Below, one piece after another: positions 51,974 through 60,325 of a stretch of 64,000 bases of DNA; position 1 is the first letter of the stretch; every line of letters starts with the position of its first letter. Position numbers and translations under genes: made by a program. The stretch spans positions 4,298,001 to 4,362,000 of the forward strand of contig NZ_CP071321.1 in the NCBI RefSeq assembly GCF_017309585.1, given 5' to 3'. Source of the DNA: Nitrogeniibacter aestuarii (GTDB lineage Bacteria; Pseudomonadota; Gammaproteobacteria; Burkholderiales; Rhodocyclaceae). Under the pieces are notes generated by a model, which was not told where the DNA came from, searched no databases, and worked only from the letters and a program-made list of their open reading frames with translations.

Positions 51974-52464
51974 TAAATTTAATTCGTAGCTACATTTTGC
52001 TTTCTGGATATTCGAATGAATTACCAGAAAAATGGCCGGCAGGCCCAAAAGCTTATGAAGCATACGTTAGAAAGCATATTTCAGCAATTGGGGTTTCCAG
52101 TGCAGAACTGAGTCGCGATACTTTTTTTCTTGGGCACATAACTGATAGATATTCTCGAGTTTTCCCAAGAACAAACGAGACCCTACTCAACCTCGGCAGA
52201 AGAGCATTAACGAACCCCCAAAATAGAGAAAGAGTCAATTATTACTCGTGCATAGCAGCCACCACTCTAGGAGAAATCTTGGCAGGCTTCACCGACCCCA
52301 ATGTGCGCCAAGCTTGCTATCGAGACAAAGTCCGGTCTGACGACTGCATGCTCCTTATTAATGGCCAACTAGAAAAGTATTCGCAGTTGAAAATAGGTTA
52401 TGATTTTTATGGTGTTTGCGGAAAATACGTCCTGAAGAAATACTATCCAGACGCACAACAGTAG
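51970..52464 (+). pseudogene. C-terminal part of the split AT-rich gene
   Basis: This frame is open through the A9 run (51961-51969) and encodes LVNLIRSYILLSGYSNELPE and more, with four Cys in the C-terminal region (YYSCIAATTL; QACYRDKVRSDDCMLL; YGVCGKYVL). It lacks an ATG; only a TTG at 51997 could start it. The simplest reading is a continuation of the preceding gene, broken by slippage at the A run. Alternatively, expression by programmed frameshifting. AT-rich like its partner. Confidence 0.55.
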
Positions 52465-52533
52465 CGCCCACTTTACCCGCTTCCAATGCCTCGCCTTGAG
52501 GTACCCAGCACCCTCAATCATCAACCCAATAGC

Positions 52534-52562
52534 AAAAAGGCACCCGCAGGTGCCTTTTTTAT
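52534..52562 (-). terminator. Terminator after purU (and the AT-rich gene)
   Basis: AAAAAGGCACC-CGCA-GGTGCCTTTTTT, a symmetric hairpin with A and T runs, lying between the convergent ends. Confidence 0.9.
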
Positions 52563-52578
52563 TAATCCACCGAAACGA

Positions 52579-53454
52579 TCAACGAAACACGATCGTCTTC
52601 CGCCCATGCACCAGCACCCGGTCTTCCAGGTGGTAGCGCAGGCCGCGCGCCAGCACGGTTTTCTCGATGTCCTTGCCGTAACGCACCATGTCTTCGACCG
52701 CGTCGGAGTGGTCGATGCGGATCACGTCCTGCTCGATGATGGGGCCCTGGTCGAGGTCTTCGGTCACGTAGTGGCAGGTGGCGCCGATGAGCTTGACGCC
52801 TTTATCCCAGGCCTGGTGGTAGGGCTTGGCACCGACAAAGCTGGGCAGGAAGCTGTGGTGGATGTTGATGATGCGGCCCGGGTAGGCGGCGCACAGGCCC
52901 GGCGAGAGGATCTGCATGTAGCGGGCGAGCACCATGGTGTCACCGCGCACTTCCTCGAACAGGCGCTGCACTTCGGCGTAGGCCGAAGCCTTGTTGTCGG
53001 CGGTGACGGGGACATGGTGGAAGGGGATGCCGTGCCACTCGACAAAACCGCGCAGGTCGGCGTGGTTGGAGATCACGCAGGGGATCTCCACGTCCAGTTC
53101 CTTGCTCTTCCAGCGGGCGAGCAGGTCGTAAAGGCAGTGTTCCTGCTTTGACACCAGCACCACCACGCGCTTCTTGACCGCCGAGTCGGTGATCTTCCAG
53201 TCCATCTGCAGTTCGTCCGCCAGCGGTTTGAAGCGCTCGCGGAATTCGGCCAGATGGAAGGGAATGGAATCGGCGCGGATCTCGATGCGCATGAAGTAGC
53301 GACCAACCTCCTCACCGGCTTTCGGTGGCTCGGCATGAAGGGAGGTTTCCAGAATCCAGCCGTTCAGATCGGCGACGAAGCTGGAGACTTTGGCGACGAT
53401 GCCGACCTGATCGGGGCAGGAGGCCGACAGGGTGAAGAAGCGTTCTCGGTGCAT
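52579..53454 (-). CDS. purU: Formyltetrahydrofolate deformylase PurU
   Basis: 291 residues. N-terminal ACT domain (FTLSASCPDQVGIVAKVSSF, 7-90), followed by the formyltransferase-like domain with GRIINIHHSFLPSFVGAKPY (catalytic Asn-His) and GATCHYVTEDLDQGPIIEQD (catalytic Asp). It hydrolyses 10-formyl-THF to THF and formate and balances one-carbon pools. Length is normal. thrH lies upstream on the same strand. Confidence 0.95.
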   Translation of the reverse strand: MHRERFFTLSASCPDQVGIVAKVSSFVADLNGWILETSLHAEPPKAGEEVGRYFMRIEIRADSIPFHLAEFRERFKPLADELQMDWKITDSAVKKRVVVLVSKQEHCLYDLLARWKSKELDVEIPCVISNHADLRGFVEWHGIPFHHVPVTADNKASAYAEVQRLFEEVRGDTMVLARYMQILSPGLCAAYPGRIINIHHSFLPSFVGAKPYHQAWDKGVKLIGATCHYVTEDLDQGPIIEQDVIRIDHSDAVEDMVRYGKDIEKTVLARGLRYHLEDRVLVHGRKTIVFR

Positions 53455-53494
53455 GGTGTCTTCATTGCGACGCCTTGTGGGCGCCGCGCTCGTG

Positions 53495-54124
53495 TCAGAT
53501 GCGCTCGGAGGCGGCGAGGATCTCGGCCATGAGCTGGTCGTAATCGCGAGTGACCGGGAACTGCGGGAATTCGTCGATCACATTCTGCGGCGGGCAGAAC
53601 AGGATACCGGCGTTCGCTTCGCCCAGCATGTTGGTGTCGTTGTAGGAGTCGCCCGCGGCGATCACCTTGAAATTGATTTCCTTGAAGCGCTGCACGGCTT
53701 CCTGCTTCTGGTTGGGCATGCGCAGGTGGTAGTTCACCACGAAGCCGTCCGCATCGGTCTCGAGCTTGTGGCAGAACAGGGTCGGCAGACCGAGCTGGAC
53801 CATGAGCGGCTTGGCGAACTCGTAGAAGGTGTCGGACAGGATGATGACCTGAAACCGGTCGCGCAGGGCGTCGAGAAAGTCCTTGGCGCCGGGCAGCGGG
53901 CTGAGGGAGCCAATCACCTTCTGGATGTCGGGCAGACCCATCTTGTGCTCGCGCAGGATGTCGAGCCGGTACTGCATGAGCTTGTCGTAGTCGGGCTCGT
54001 CGCGGGTAGTGCGCTTGAGCGCTTCGATACCGGTGACGTTGGCGAATTCGACCCAGATTTCCGGAATCAGAACGCCTTCGAGATCAAGACAGACGAGTTG
54101 CACGGGATCAGCCCTTGTGGTCAT
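53495..54124 (-). CDS. thrH: Phosphoserine phosphatase/homoserine phosphotransferase ThrH
   Basis: 209 residues from ATG 54124 (MTTRADPVQLVCLDLEGVLI). The HAD motif DLEGVLIPEIW, motif II ILSDTFYEF, the conserved Lys (NQKQEAV) and motif III AAGDSYNDTNML fit ThrH. ThrH can move phosphate from phosphoserine to homoserine. The upstream 17 codons in frame were excluded; GGCCC-AATTCCTTC is a weak ribosome site. Neighbour of purU, both in serine/one-carbon metabolism. Confidence 0.9.
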   Translation of the reverse strand: MTTRADPVQLVCLDLEGVLIPEIWVEFANVTGIEALKRTTRDEPDYDKLMQYRLDILREHKMGLPDIQKVIGSLSPLPGAKDFLDALRDRFQVIILSDTFYEFAKPLMVQLGLPTLFCHKLETDADGFVVNYHLRMPNQKQEAVQRFKEINFKVIAAGDSYNDTNMLGEANAGILFCPPQNVIDEFPQFPVTRDYDQLMAEILAASERI

Positions 54125-54335
54125 GAAGGAATTGGGCCGCATTCTATCAGGGATACGCGTGCTTGCTGCGTGCATCGGGACACAAAGGCCGTTGATTTCT
54201 CACTGCTTTGCCGGCAACGGAAAGCTTGCAAAAGGACTCAACATACGGCAACGTACGGTTACTTGCCCGGGCACGGGCGAGCACCCAGAATGGGCGTAGC
54301 AACCCACACCACCAAAACACGGGAGGAGAGAGCTC

Positions 54336-54653
54336 ATGTCGCAGGAAGTGATCGTGTCGTTCGGCGCCGGGCAGGAGTATGAATTCATGGTGCATGCGGA
54401 CGACAAGGCCGGCATGGACAAGGACAGCGCGCGCGCCTGGCTGGCCGCCGAGTTCGAGGATCTGGAATGCACGCCGAGCAACCCCATGGGCAAGGTGCTC
54501 GTGCTCGACATGATTCTCAACGTCGCCAAGTACGGCGGCGAACAGCGCTTTGCCGAAGGCGGTGACTGGGCAAAACGCTTCGCCGCCACTGTGGCCACGT
54601 CGCTGGACCGCCCGGCGGTGAAGGTGGATGTGGCCGCTTTTGTGGTCGGCTAA
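54336..54653 (+). CDS. Small hypothetical protein
   Basis: 105 residues with GGAGGAGAGAG just before the ATG. It begins MSQEVIVSFGAGQEYEFMVH and has VLVLDMILNVAKYGGEQRFA; no signal peptide or membrane segment. I do not recognise the family. It is convergent to metW with a shared terminator. Confidence 0.7.
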   Translation: MSQEVIVSFGAGQEYEFMVHADDKAGMDKDSARAWLAAEFEDLECTPSNPMGKVLVLDMILNVAKYGGEQRFAEGGDWAKRFAATVATSLDRPAVKVDVAAFVVG

Positions 54654-54677
54654 GGGGCGGCACGCCAGCACAACAGC

Positions 54678-54706
54678 AAAAAGCCCGCATTCGCTGCGGG
54701 CTTTTT
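54678..54706. terminator. Bidirectional terminator
   Basis: AAAAAGCCCGCA-TTCGC-TGCGGGCTTTTT. It serves both the small hypothetical gene and metW. Confidence 0.9.
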
Positions 54707-54722
54707 GCTGGGCACGCGGCGC

Positions 54723-55307
54723 CTAGTGACCGAGCCGGAAGAGCCCGACACTGGCCAGGAAGTTGTGATCTTCCTTGACCAGCTCGCCCCGGTCGAAACC
54801 CAGCCCCTCGTGGATCTTGATGCCGTGCATGGCGCACAGGGCCTCGAAATCGGCGATGGTGAAGAAACGCACGTTGGGGGTGTTGTACCACTGATAGGGC
54901 AGATCCTCGCCCACGGGCATATGCCCCTGAAGGATGGATTCGCGGTGTTTCCAGTAGGCAAAGTTGGGGAAGCTCACCACCGCCTCGCGCCCCACCCGCA
55001 GCATCTCTTCCAGAATGCCCACGGTGTTGTGCACAGCCTGCAGCGACAGGCTCATGATCACGTGGTCGAAGTAGCCGTCCTCGAACCCGGCCAGGCCTTT
55101 CTCCAGATCGATCTGCAGCACGTTGACGCCGTTGGCGACGCAGGCACGCACATTGTCCGGGTCTTTCTCGACCCCGTAGGCGAGCACCTGGCGGCTGTCT
55201 TCGAGGTAGCGCAGCAACTGGCCGTCACCACACCCCAGATCCAGCACCCGTTCCCCGGGTTCGATCCAGGCGGCGATCACTTCGTGGTCGTATCTTAAAC
55301 TCTTCAT
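54723..55307 (-). CDS. metW: Methionine biosynthesis protein MetW
   Basis: 194 residues. The SAM-binding motif ERVLDLGCGDGQLLRYL and VNVLQIDLEKGLAGFEDGYF belong to the MetW methyltransferase family. MetW is required with MetX in several proteobacteria for homoserine acetylation/succinylation. metX lies 112 bases upstream on the same strand. Confidence 0.93.
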   Translation of the reverse strand: MKSLRYDHEVIAAWIEPGERVLDLGCGDGQLLRYLEDSRQVLAYGVEKDPDNVRACVANGVNVLQIDLEKGLAGFEDGYFDHVIMSLSLQAVHNTVGILEEMLRVGREAVVSFPNFAYWKHRESILQGHMPVGEDLPYQWYNTPNVRFFTIADFEALCAMHGIKIHEGLGFDRGELVKEDHNFLASVGLFRLGH

Positions 55308-55419
55308 TGTCCGAGACTATCTCCACTGTGACTCGGCGTGCCGCCCGTCCGCCGGGCCGCCCCAGGGGCGGGCGCCGCCCCCTCGGGGGGCAGCGAACGA
55401 AAGTGAGTGTGGGGGCACT

Positions 55420-56541
55420 TCATATACGATCGAACCAGGCGGACAACACGCCGTGGTACTGGGGGTCATCGAGCAGGAAAGAGTCATGACCGGCCGCGCA
55501 TTCCACCTCGGCGTAGCTCACGTTGCGGCGGTTATGCAGCAAGGCGTTGACGATCTCGCGGCTGCGCTCGGGCGGGAAACGCCAGTCGGTCGAGAACGAC
55601 ACCACCAGAAAGTCCGCCTGCGCGTTGGCCAGCGCGGTATTGAGATTGCCGCCGTACTCGAAGGCCGGGTCGAAGTAATCGAGCGCCTTGGTGGTCAGCA
55701 GGTAGGTGTTGGCATCGAAGTAGCCGGCGAACTTGGTGCCCTGGTAGCGCAGGTAGGATTCGATCTCGAATTCCACATCAAAGCTGTACACCTGCTTGCC
55801 GTGGCGCAGGTTGCGCCCGAACTTGGTGGCCATGGCGTCGTCGGACAGGTAGGTGATGTGACCGATCATGCGCGCCAGTTTCAGCCCGCGCTCGGGCACG
55901 ACGCCATGGGCGTAGAAGTTGCCGCCATGGAACTCCGGATCGGTCAGGATGGCCTGGCGCGCCACTTCGTTGAAGGCGATGTTCTCGGTCGACAGCTTGG
56001 GCGCCGCGGCAATCACGGCGGCACTACCGACACGGTCGGGGTAGCGCAGCGTCCATGAGAGTGCCTGCATGCCGCCGAGACTGCCGCCCACAATCGCGGC
56101 AAAGCGCTTGATGCCGAGCCTGTCGGCCAGACGCGCCTGGGAGTCGACCCAGTCTTCCACGGTCACGAACGGGAAGTCGGCGCCATAGGCGACCCCCGTG
56201 GCCGGATTGATCGACGCCGGGCCCGTGCTGCCGTAGCACCCGCCCAGATTGTTCACGCCGATCACGAAGAATTTGCGCGTATCGAGCGGCTTGCCCGGGC
56301 CGATGAGGTTGTCCCACCAGCCCTTGTTCTCGGGCGCGTCGGCGTAATGGCCGGCCAGATGGTGGGAGCCGGACAGGGCGTGGCAGACCAGCACGGCATT
56401 GCTGCGCTCGGCGTTCAGTTCGCCATAGGTCTCGAAGACCAGTTCGTACTCATCGAGCTGACCGCCACTTTTCAACGCCAGCGGCGCTTCAAAGCGCATG
56501 CGTTGTGGCTCGACCACCCCGACGGATTGAGGTTGCGTCAT
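55420..56541 (-). CDS. metX: Homoserine O-acyltransferase MetX
   Basis: 373 residues from ATG 56541 (MTQPQSVGVVEPQRMRFEAP). The alpha/beta-hydrolase nucleophile is in FAAIVGGSLGGMQALSW and the catalytic His in AAGHDSFLLDDPQYHG near the end; the Asp is in FSTDWRFPPERSREIV. Acylates homoserine with acetyl- or succinyl-CoA for methionine synthesis. Upstream lies a SAM-II-type riboswitch and terminator. Length matches the family. Confidence 0.95.
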   Translation of the reverse strand: MTQPQSVGVVEPQRMRFEAPLALKSGGQLDEYELVFETYGELNAERSNAVLVCHALSGSHHLAGHYADAPENKGWWDNLIGPGKPLDTRKFFVIGVNNLGGCYGSTGPASINPATGVAYGADFPFVTVEDWVDSQARLADRLGIKRFAAIVGGSLGGMQALSWTLRYPDRVGSAAVIAAAPKLSTENIAFNEVARQAILTDPEFHGGNFYAHGVVPERGLKLARMIGHITYLSDDAMATKFGRNLRHGKQVYSFDVEFEIESYLRYQGTKFAGYFDANTYLLTTKALDYFDPAFEYGGNLNTALANAQADFLVVSFSTDWRFPPERSREIVNALLHNRRNVSYAEVECAAGHDSFLLDDPQYHGVLSAWFDRI

Positions 56542-56550
56542 GTTCGTCCA

Positions 56551-56591
56551 GAAAAACAAAAACCCGGTCGGCGTCTGGCGCGGACCGGGTT
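56551..56591 (-). terminator. Attenuator terminator between the riboswitch and metX
   Basis: On the minus strand AACCCGGTC...GACCGGGTT (nine-base stem with further pairing in the loop), followed by TTTTGTTTTTC. It lies after the riboswitch and before the metX start codon, so premature termination can be controlled. Confidence 0.82.
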
Positions 56592-56597
56592 GCCCTC

Positions 56598-56647
56598 GCT
56601 TTAGCCGAATTTTTTGAGCGCCCGCAAGCTGATGTCAAATCGGCGCT
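56598..56647 (-). promoter_or_regulatory. SAM-II (SAM-alpha) riboswitch upstream of metX
   Basis: Minus strand: AGCGCC, GATTTGACATCAGCTTGC, GGGCGCT, an A-rich loop and CGGCTAAAGC. This follows the SAM-II pseudoknot: P1 (AGCGCC/GGCGCT), the loop GATTTGA, CTTGC, then AAA and GGCTAAA. SAM-II riboswitches occur in front of metX and related genes in proteobacteria. Binding of SAM would lower metX expression. Confidence 0.85.
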
Positions 56648-56682
56648 GATAGCTGTGAAATTAGCCGCCCTTGGCCGGCTTG

Positions 56683-58416
56683 TCAAACCGAAAGCCGTTC
56701 CACCGCCTCGCGCACGCGCTCCTGCTCGTCCATCTTGAGGATGCGTTGCACCTTGGGCGCAAGGTCACCCACATCCGCCCGAAGGATCTCCTGCTTGACG
56801 CCCAGCAGCTGGGTTGGCTGCAAGGAGAAATACTTGAGGCCCATGCCCAGCAACAGGCGTGTGAACGCCACGTCGCCGGCCATTTCGCCACACACCGACA
56901 CCGGCAGACCGAAGCGGGCCCCCGCCGAAATGGTGCCGCCAATGAGCTTGAGCACGGCCGGGTGGAGCGGATCGTACAGATGCGCCACCGCCTCGTCGGT
57001 ACGGTCGATGGCCAGGGTGTACTGGATCAGATCATTGGTGCCAATGGACAGGAACTGCAGGCGGCGCACGAACATGCCCAGCGCCAGCGCCGCGGCCGGC
57101 ACCTCGACCATGCCGCCGACCTCGACCTTGGGATCGAACTTCTGTTTGGCCTCGGTCAGTTGCGCTTTGGCCTGCTCGATGAGCGCCAGACTCTGATCCA
57201 TCTCGTGGGCATGCGCCAGCATCGGCAGCAGGATCTTGATGGGTCCGTAGTGCGATGCACGCAGCAGCGCACGCAGCTGGGTGAGGAACATCTTCGGCTC
57301 CGACAGCGAATAACGCACTGCCCGGAGACCCAGCGCCGGATTGGTTTCGGTACTGCGCTTGCCGATGGTATCGAGCGCCTTGTCGGCACCCACATCCAGC
57401 GTACGGATGGTCACCGGCATGCCACCCATGTTCTTGAGCGCGGTGCGATAGGCTTCGAACTGCTCATCCTCATCCGGCAAGGCGTCGCGACCAAGGAAGA
57501 GGAACTCGGTGCGGAACAGGCCGACGCCGTCAGCCCCCACCTTCTTGGCCTCGGCGGCATCCTTGGGCAGCTCGATGTTCGCGAGCAGGGCGATCTGCTC
57601 GCCATCGAGCGTGGTGGCTTTGGCGCTCTTGAGTCTTTGCAGCTTGGAGCGCTCGAGCTCCAGCTCGGCCTGACGCAGCTTGTATTCTTCCAGGATGCGT
57701 TCGTCGGGGTCGATGATGACCACCCCGCGCGTCCCGTCGACGATGATCAGTTCTGCATCTTCGACCAGCTGACGCACGTTGTGCAGCGCCACCACGGCCG
57801 GGATACCCTGGCTGCGCGCCACGATCGCGGTGTGGCTGGTGGGCCCCCCCACATCGGTGACGAAGCCGGCAATGTTGTGATCGCGAAAACCGATGGTGTC
57901 TGCCGGCGACAGATCGTGGGCGACCACGATGGAGCCCACATCACTCTTCTTCTTGCGCGGCAGCCGTCCGGGGTGCCCGAGCAGCTCCTTGACCAGACGC
58001 TCCACGACCTGGATCACATCCGCCTTGCGCTCGCGCAGGTAGGCGTCCTCGATCTGATCGAACTGTTCCACCACCAGTTCCATACGCTGCACCAGCGCCC
58101 ATTCGGCGTTGCAGCGGCGCTCCTCGATCAGGGTGCGCGCCGAGCCGATGAGCATCGGGTCGTGCAGGAACAGGATGTGCAGATCGACCAGTGCGCCCAC
58201 CTCGGTATGGGCCTGGTGCTCGCCCGCCATGGCACGCAGCTCGGTCAGCTCACGCTGAACGGTCTCGATGGCAGCGTCGAATCGCTCCAGCTCATTTTTG
58301 AGCTGGCGCGGCGACACATGGTAGTGATTGACCTCGAGCAGCGCGTGCGAGACCAGATGCACATGGCCGATGGCAATACCGTTTGAAACGGGCAGTCCGT
58401 GCAGCGTAAAGGGCAT
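56683..58416 (-). CDS. ptsI: Phosphoenolpyruvate-protein phosphotransferase (EI)
   Basis: 577 residues. VTDVGGPTSHTAIVARSQGI has the phosphorylated His; LFRTEFLFLGRDALPDEDEQ and LSIGTNDLIQYTLAIDRTDE are the PEP-binding domain signatures. It phosphorylates HPr. With HPr and a mannose-type EIIA but no EIIB/EIIC nearby, this is a regulatory PTS. Normal length. Confidence 0.96.
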   Translation of the reverse strand: MPFTLHGLPVSNGIAIGHVHLVSHALLEVNHYHVSPRQLKNELERFDAAIETVQRELTELRAMAGEHQAHTEVGALVDLHILFLHDPMLIGSARTLIEERRCNAEWALVQRMELVVEQFDQIEDAYLRERKADVIQVVERLVKELLGHPGRLPRKKKSDVGSIVVAHDLSPADTIGFRDHNIAGFVTDVGGPTSHTAIVARSQGIPAVVALHNVRQLVEDAELIIVDGTRGVVIIDPDERILEEYKLRQAELELERSKLQRLKSAKATTLDGEQIALLANIELPKDAAEAKKVGADGVGLFRTEFLFLGRDALPDEDEQFEAYRTALKNMGGMPVTIRTLDVGADKALDTIGKRSTETNPALGLRAVRYSLSEPKMFLTQLRALLRASHYGPIKILLPMLAHAHEMDQSLALIEQAKAQLTEAKQKFDPKVEVGGMVEVPAAALALGMFVRRLQFLSIGTNDLIQYTLAIDRTDEAVAHLYDPLHPAVLKLIGGTISAGARFGLPVSVCGEMAGDVAFTRLLLGMGLKYFSLQPTQLLGVKQEILRADVGDLAPKVQRILKMDEQERVREAVERLSV

Positions 58417-58492
58417 GTCGCCAATAATCTCCCTGAGTGTGGTTCAGGCCCGCCGGTTTCAACCGGCTTGTTGTCGGGGCCGTGCGCGGCGT

Positions 58493-58762
58493 CTATTCGT
58501 CTTCTTCGAACCGGTCATTGATCAGACCGACCACAGCCTCCAGCGCTTCCTGGGCCTTTTCGCCCTCGGTGTCGATGGTCACTTTCGCCCCCTTGGCCGC
58601 TGCCAGCATCATAACCCCCATTATGCTCTTGGCATTCACCCGACGGCCATCGCGTGAAATCCACACTTCGCAGGGGAAGCTGCTCGCCAGCTGGGTCAGC
58701 TTGGCCGAGGCACGCGCATGCAGCCCCAGCCGGTTGATGATTTCCACTTCCTGTTTCGGCAT
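58493..58762 (-). CDS. ptsH: Phosphocarrier protein HPr
   Basis: 89 residues from ATG 58762. The active-site His15 (NRLGLHARASAKL) and Ser46 (NAKSIMGVMMLAA) are present. Receives phosphate from EI and passes it to EIIA. Located between EIIA and ptsI. Confidence 0.96.
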   Translation of the reverse strand: MPKQEVEIINRLGLHARASAKLTQLASSFPCEVWISRDGRRVNAKSIMGVMMLAAAKGAKVTIDTEGEKAQEALEAVVGLINDRFEEDE

Positions 58763-58788
58763 TCCCGTCCCGTTCCCTCTATTCACCC

Positions 58789-59181
58789 TCAAATCGGTTT
58801 CATCCGGACCACGCCGTCGCATGCGCCCGTGATGGCGCGCTCCACCAGCGCGCCCAATGTCCCTTGTTCCCGGTAGGTCAGCACCCGCATCAGCATCGGC
58901 AGATTGACCCCGGCCACCGCTTCGACCCGCCCCGGCTCGATGAGCCTGGCGGCCAGATTGGCGGGGCTCGCCCCGAAGATGTCGCACAGCACGAGCACGC
59001 CCTGCCCCTGATCGAGCGACGCCAGAAGGCTGCGCCCGTCTGCCAGCAGATCGCGCGGATCGTCCCGCGGCATGACCGCAAAGGCTTTCATGTGCATGGG
59101 GCAGCGATTCAATACATGGCAGGCACACTCGATGAGTGCCTCCCCCAGCGTGCTGTGTGTCACCAGCAGCAATCCGATCAT
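58789..59181 (-). CDS. PTS EIIA component, mannose family
   Basis: 130 residues. MIGLLLVTHSTLGEALIECA has the phosphoacceptor His9; CDIFGASPANLAARLIEPGR and GVNLPMLMRVLTYRE follow the EIIA-Man fold. Its partners for sugar transport are missing, so a regulatory role is likely. First gene of EIIA-ptsH-ptsI. Confidence 0.93.
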   Translation of the reverse strand: MIGLLLVTHSTLGEALIECACHVLNRCPMHMKAFAVMPRDDPRDLLADGRSLLASLDQGQGVLVLCDIFGASPANLAARLIEPGRVEAVAGVNLPMLMRVLTYREQGTLGALVERAITGACDGVVRMKPI

Positions 59182-59254
59182 GTCCGCCCCGTCTTAGGCC
59201 CTGCCGACGATTGTAGCCGAGCGCTACTGGCCTGTGGATAAGGGTTTGATCCGA

Positions 59255-60283
59255 TCAATCGTCCAGCACGGTGTACTCGCTGCCGCCGAGCGGCTGCATG
59301 CGCTGGCCCATGGCATGGGTGACCTCGATGCGGCCATCGGCATCCACCCGCAGCACATGGTCGAGCCCGAAGCGGCGAGCCATCGCACGCCATTGATCCC
59401 CGGCAATGAAGATCGGCTTGCTCGCCACGTCGGAAAGCACCCCGGCCACGGCTCGCGGGGTCACCAGCACGGTCACCGCCTGGGTACCGGTGGCCGGCTC
59501 GCCCGTGCGCGGATCGAGCAGATGACTGTAGCGACGGCCGTTCAGTTCGAAATAACGCTGGTAATCGCCCGAGGTGCCGATGGCTTCGCCGTCGTACAGT
59601 GCAAGCGCGGCAATGGGCGTCGGTGCGCGCGGATGCTGGATGCCGATCTGCCAGGGGCGGTCGCCTTTCTTGCCCAGCGCCATGACATTGCCACCGATGT
59701 TGATGAGGGCGTTGGTCACGCCTTGCTGGCGCAGTATCGCCGCGGCACGGTCCAGCGCGTAGCCCTTGGCGTAACCCCCAAGATCAAGCTGCACTGCCGG
59801 GTTGTCGGACCACACCCGCTGACCATCGATGTGCAGGTCGTCCATGCTCGGTGCGCTGGCCAAGAGCGCCTTGACCGCCGCGGGGTCGGGCAATCGGGCC
59901 TCGAAGGTGTCGGTATGAAACCCCCACAGGGCAATGAGCTTGCCCAGTGCGGGATTGAACAGCTGATCGCCCGTGGCCGCCAGCGTCTTGGCCTCGCTCA
60001 GCATCGCGGCCAGTTCGGGCGAAACGGTGGCCGCTTCGCCACGGGCCAGCGCCGCATTCAGTTCGGTCAGCTCCGATGGCTCCCAGGCGTGATAGGCCCG
60101 GTGCATGCGGTCGAACTCACGCAGCACGGCCGCCATGGCCGTACCGGCGGCCGCTTCATCTTCGCCCCACACGGCCACTTCCACCCGGGTGCCGAACACA
60201 TAGCTTTCGCGATGCCACACCTGGGGCCGATCACAGGCGGCGAGCAGAAAAACACTCAGGACAATGACAAGGAGGCGGCGCAT
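59255..60283 (-). CDS. apbE: FAD:protein FMN transferase ApbE
   Basis: 342 residues. Lipoprotein leader RLLVIVLSVFLLAAC with Cys17. ApbE pattern: YVFGTRVEVAVWGEDEAAAG, LDLGGYAKGYALDRAAAIL, NALINIGGNVMALG and GDYQRYFELNGRRYSHLLDP with RTGEP. It flavinylates proteins such as NqrB/C or RnfG; none is in the window. Confidence 0.94.
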   Translation of the reverse strand: MRRLLVIVLSVFLLAACDRPQVWHRESYVFGTRVEVAVWGEDEAAAGTAMAAVLREFDRMHRAYHAWEPSELTELNAALARGEAATVSPELAAMLSEAKTLAATGDQLFNPALGKLIALWGFHTDTFEARLPDPAAVKALLASAPSMDDLHIDGQRVWSDNPAVQLDLGGYAKGYALDRAAAILRQQGVTNALINIGGNVMALGKKGDRPWQIGIQHPRAPTPIAALALYDGEAIGTSGDYQRYFELNGRRYSHLLDPRTGEPATGTQAVTVLVTPRAVAGVLSDVASKPIFIAGDQWRAMARRFGLDHVLRVDADGRIEVTHAMGQRMQPLGGSEYTVLDD

Positions 60284-60325
60284 CGACTCACGACAGAATG
60301 GGCGAACCCCCGAAGTCTAGCGGCT

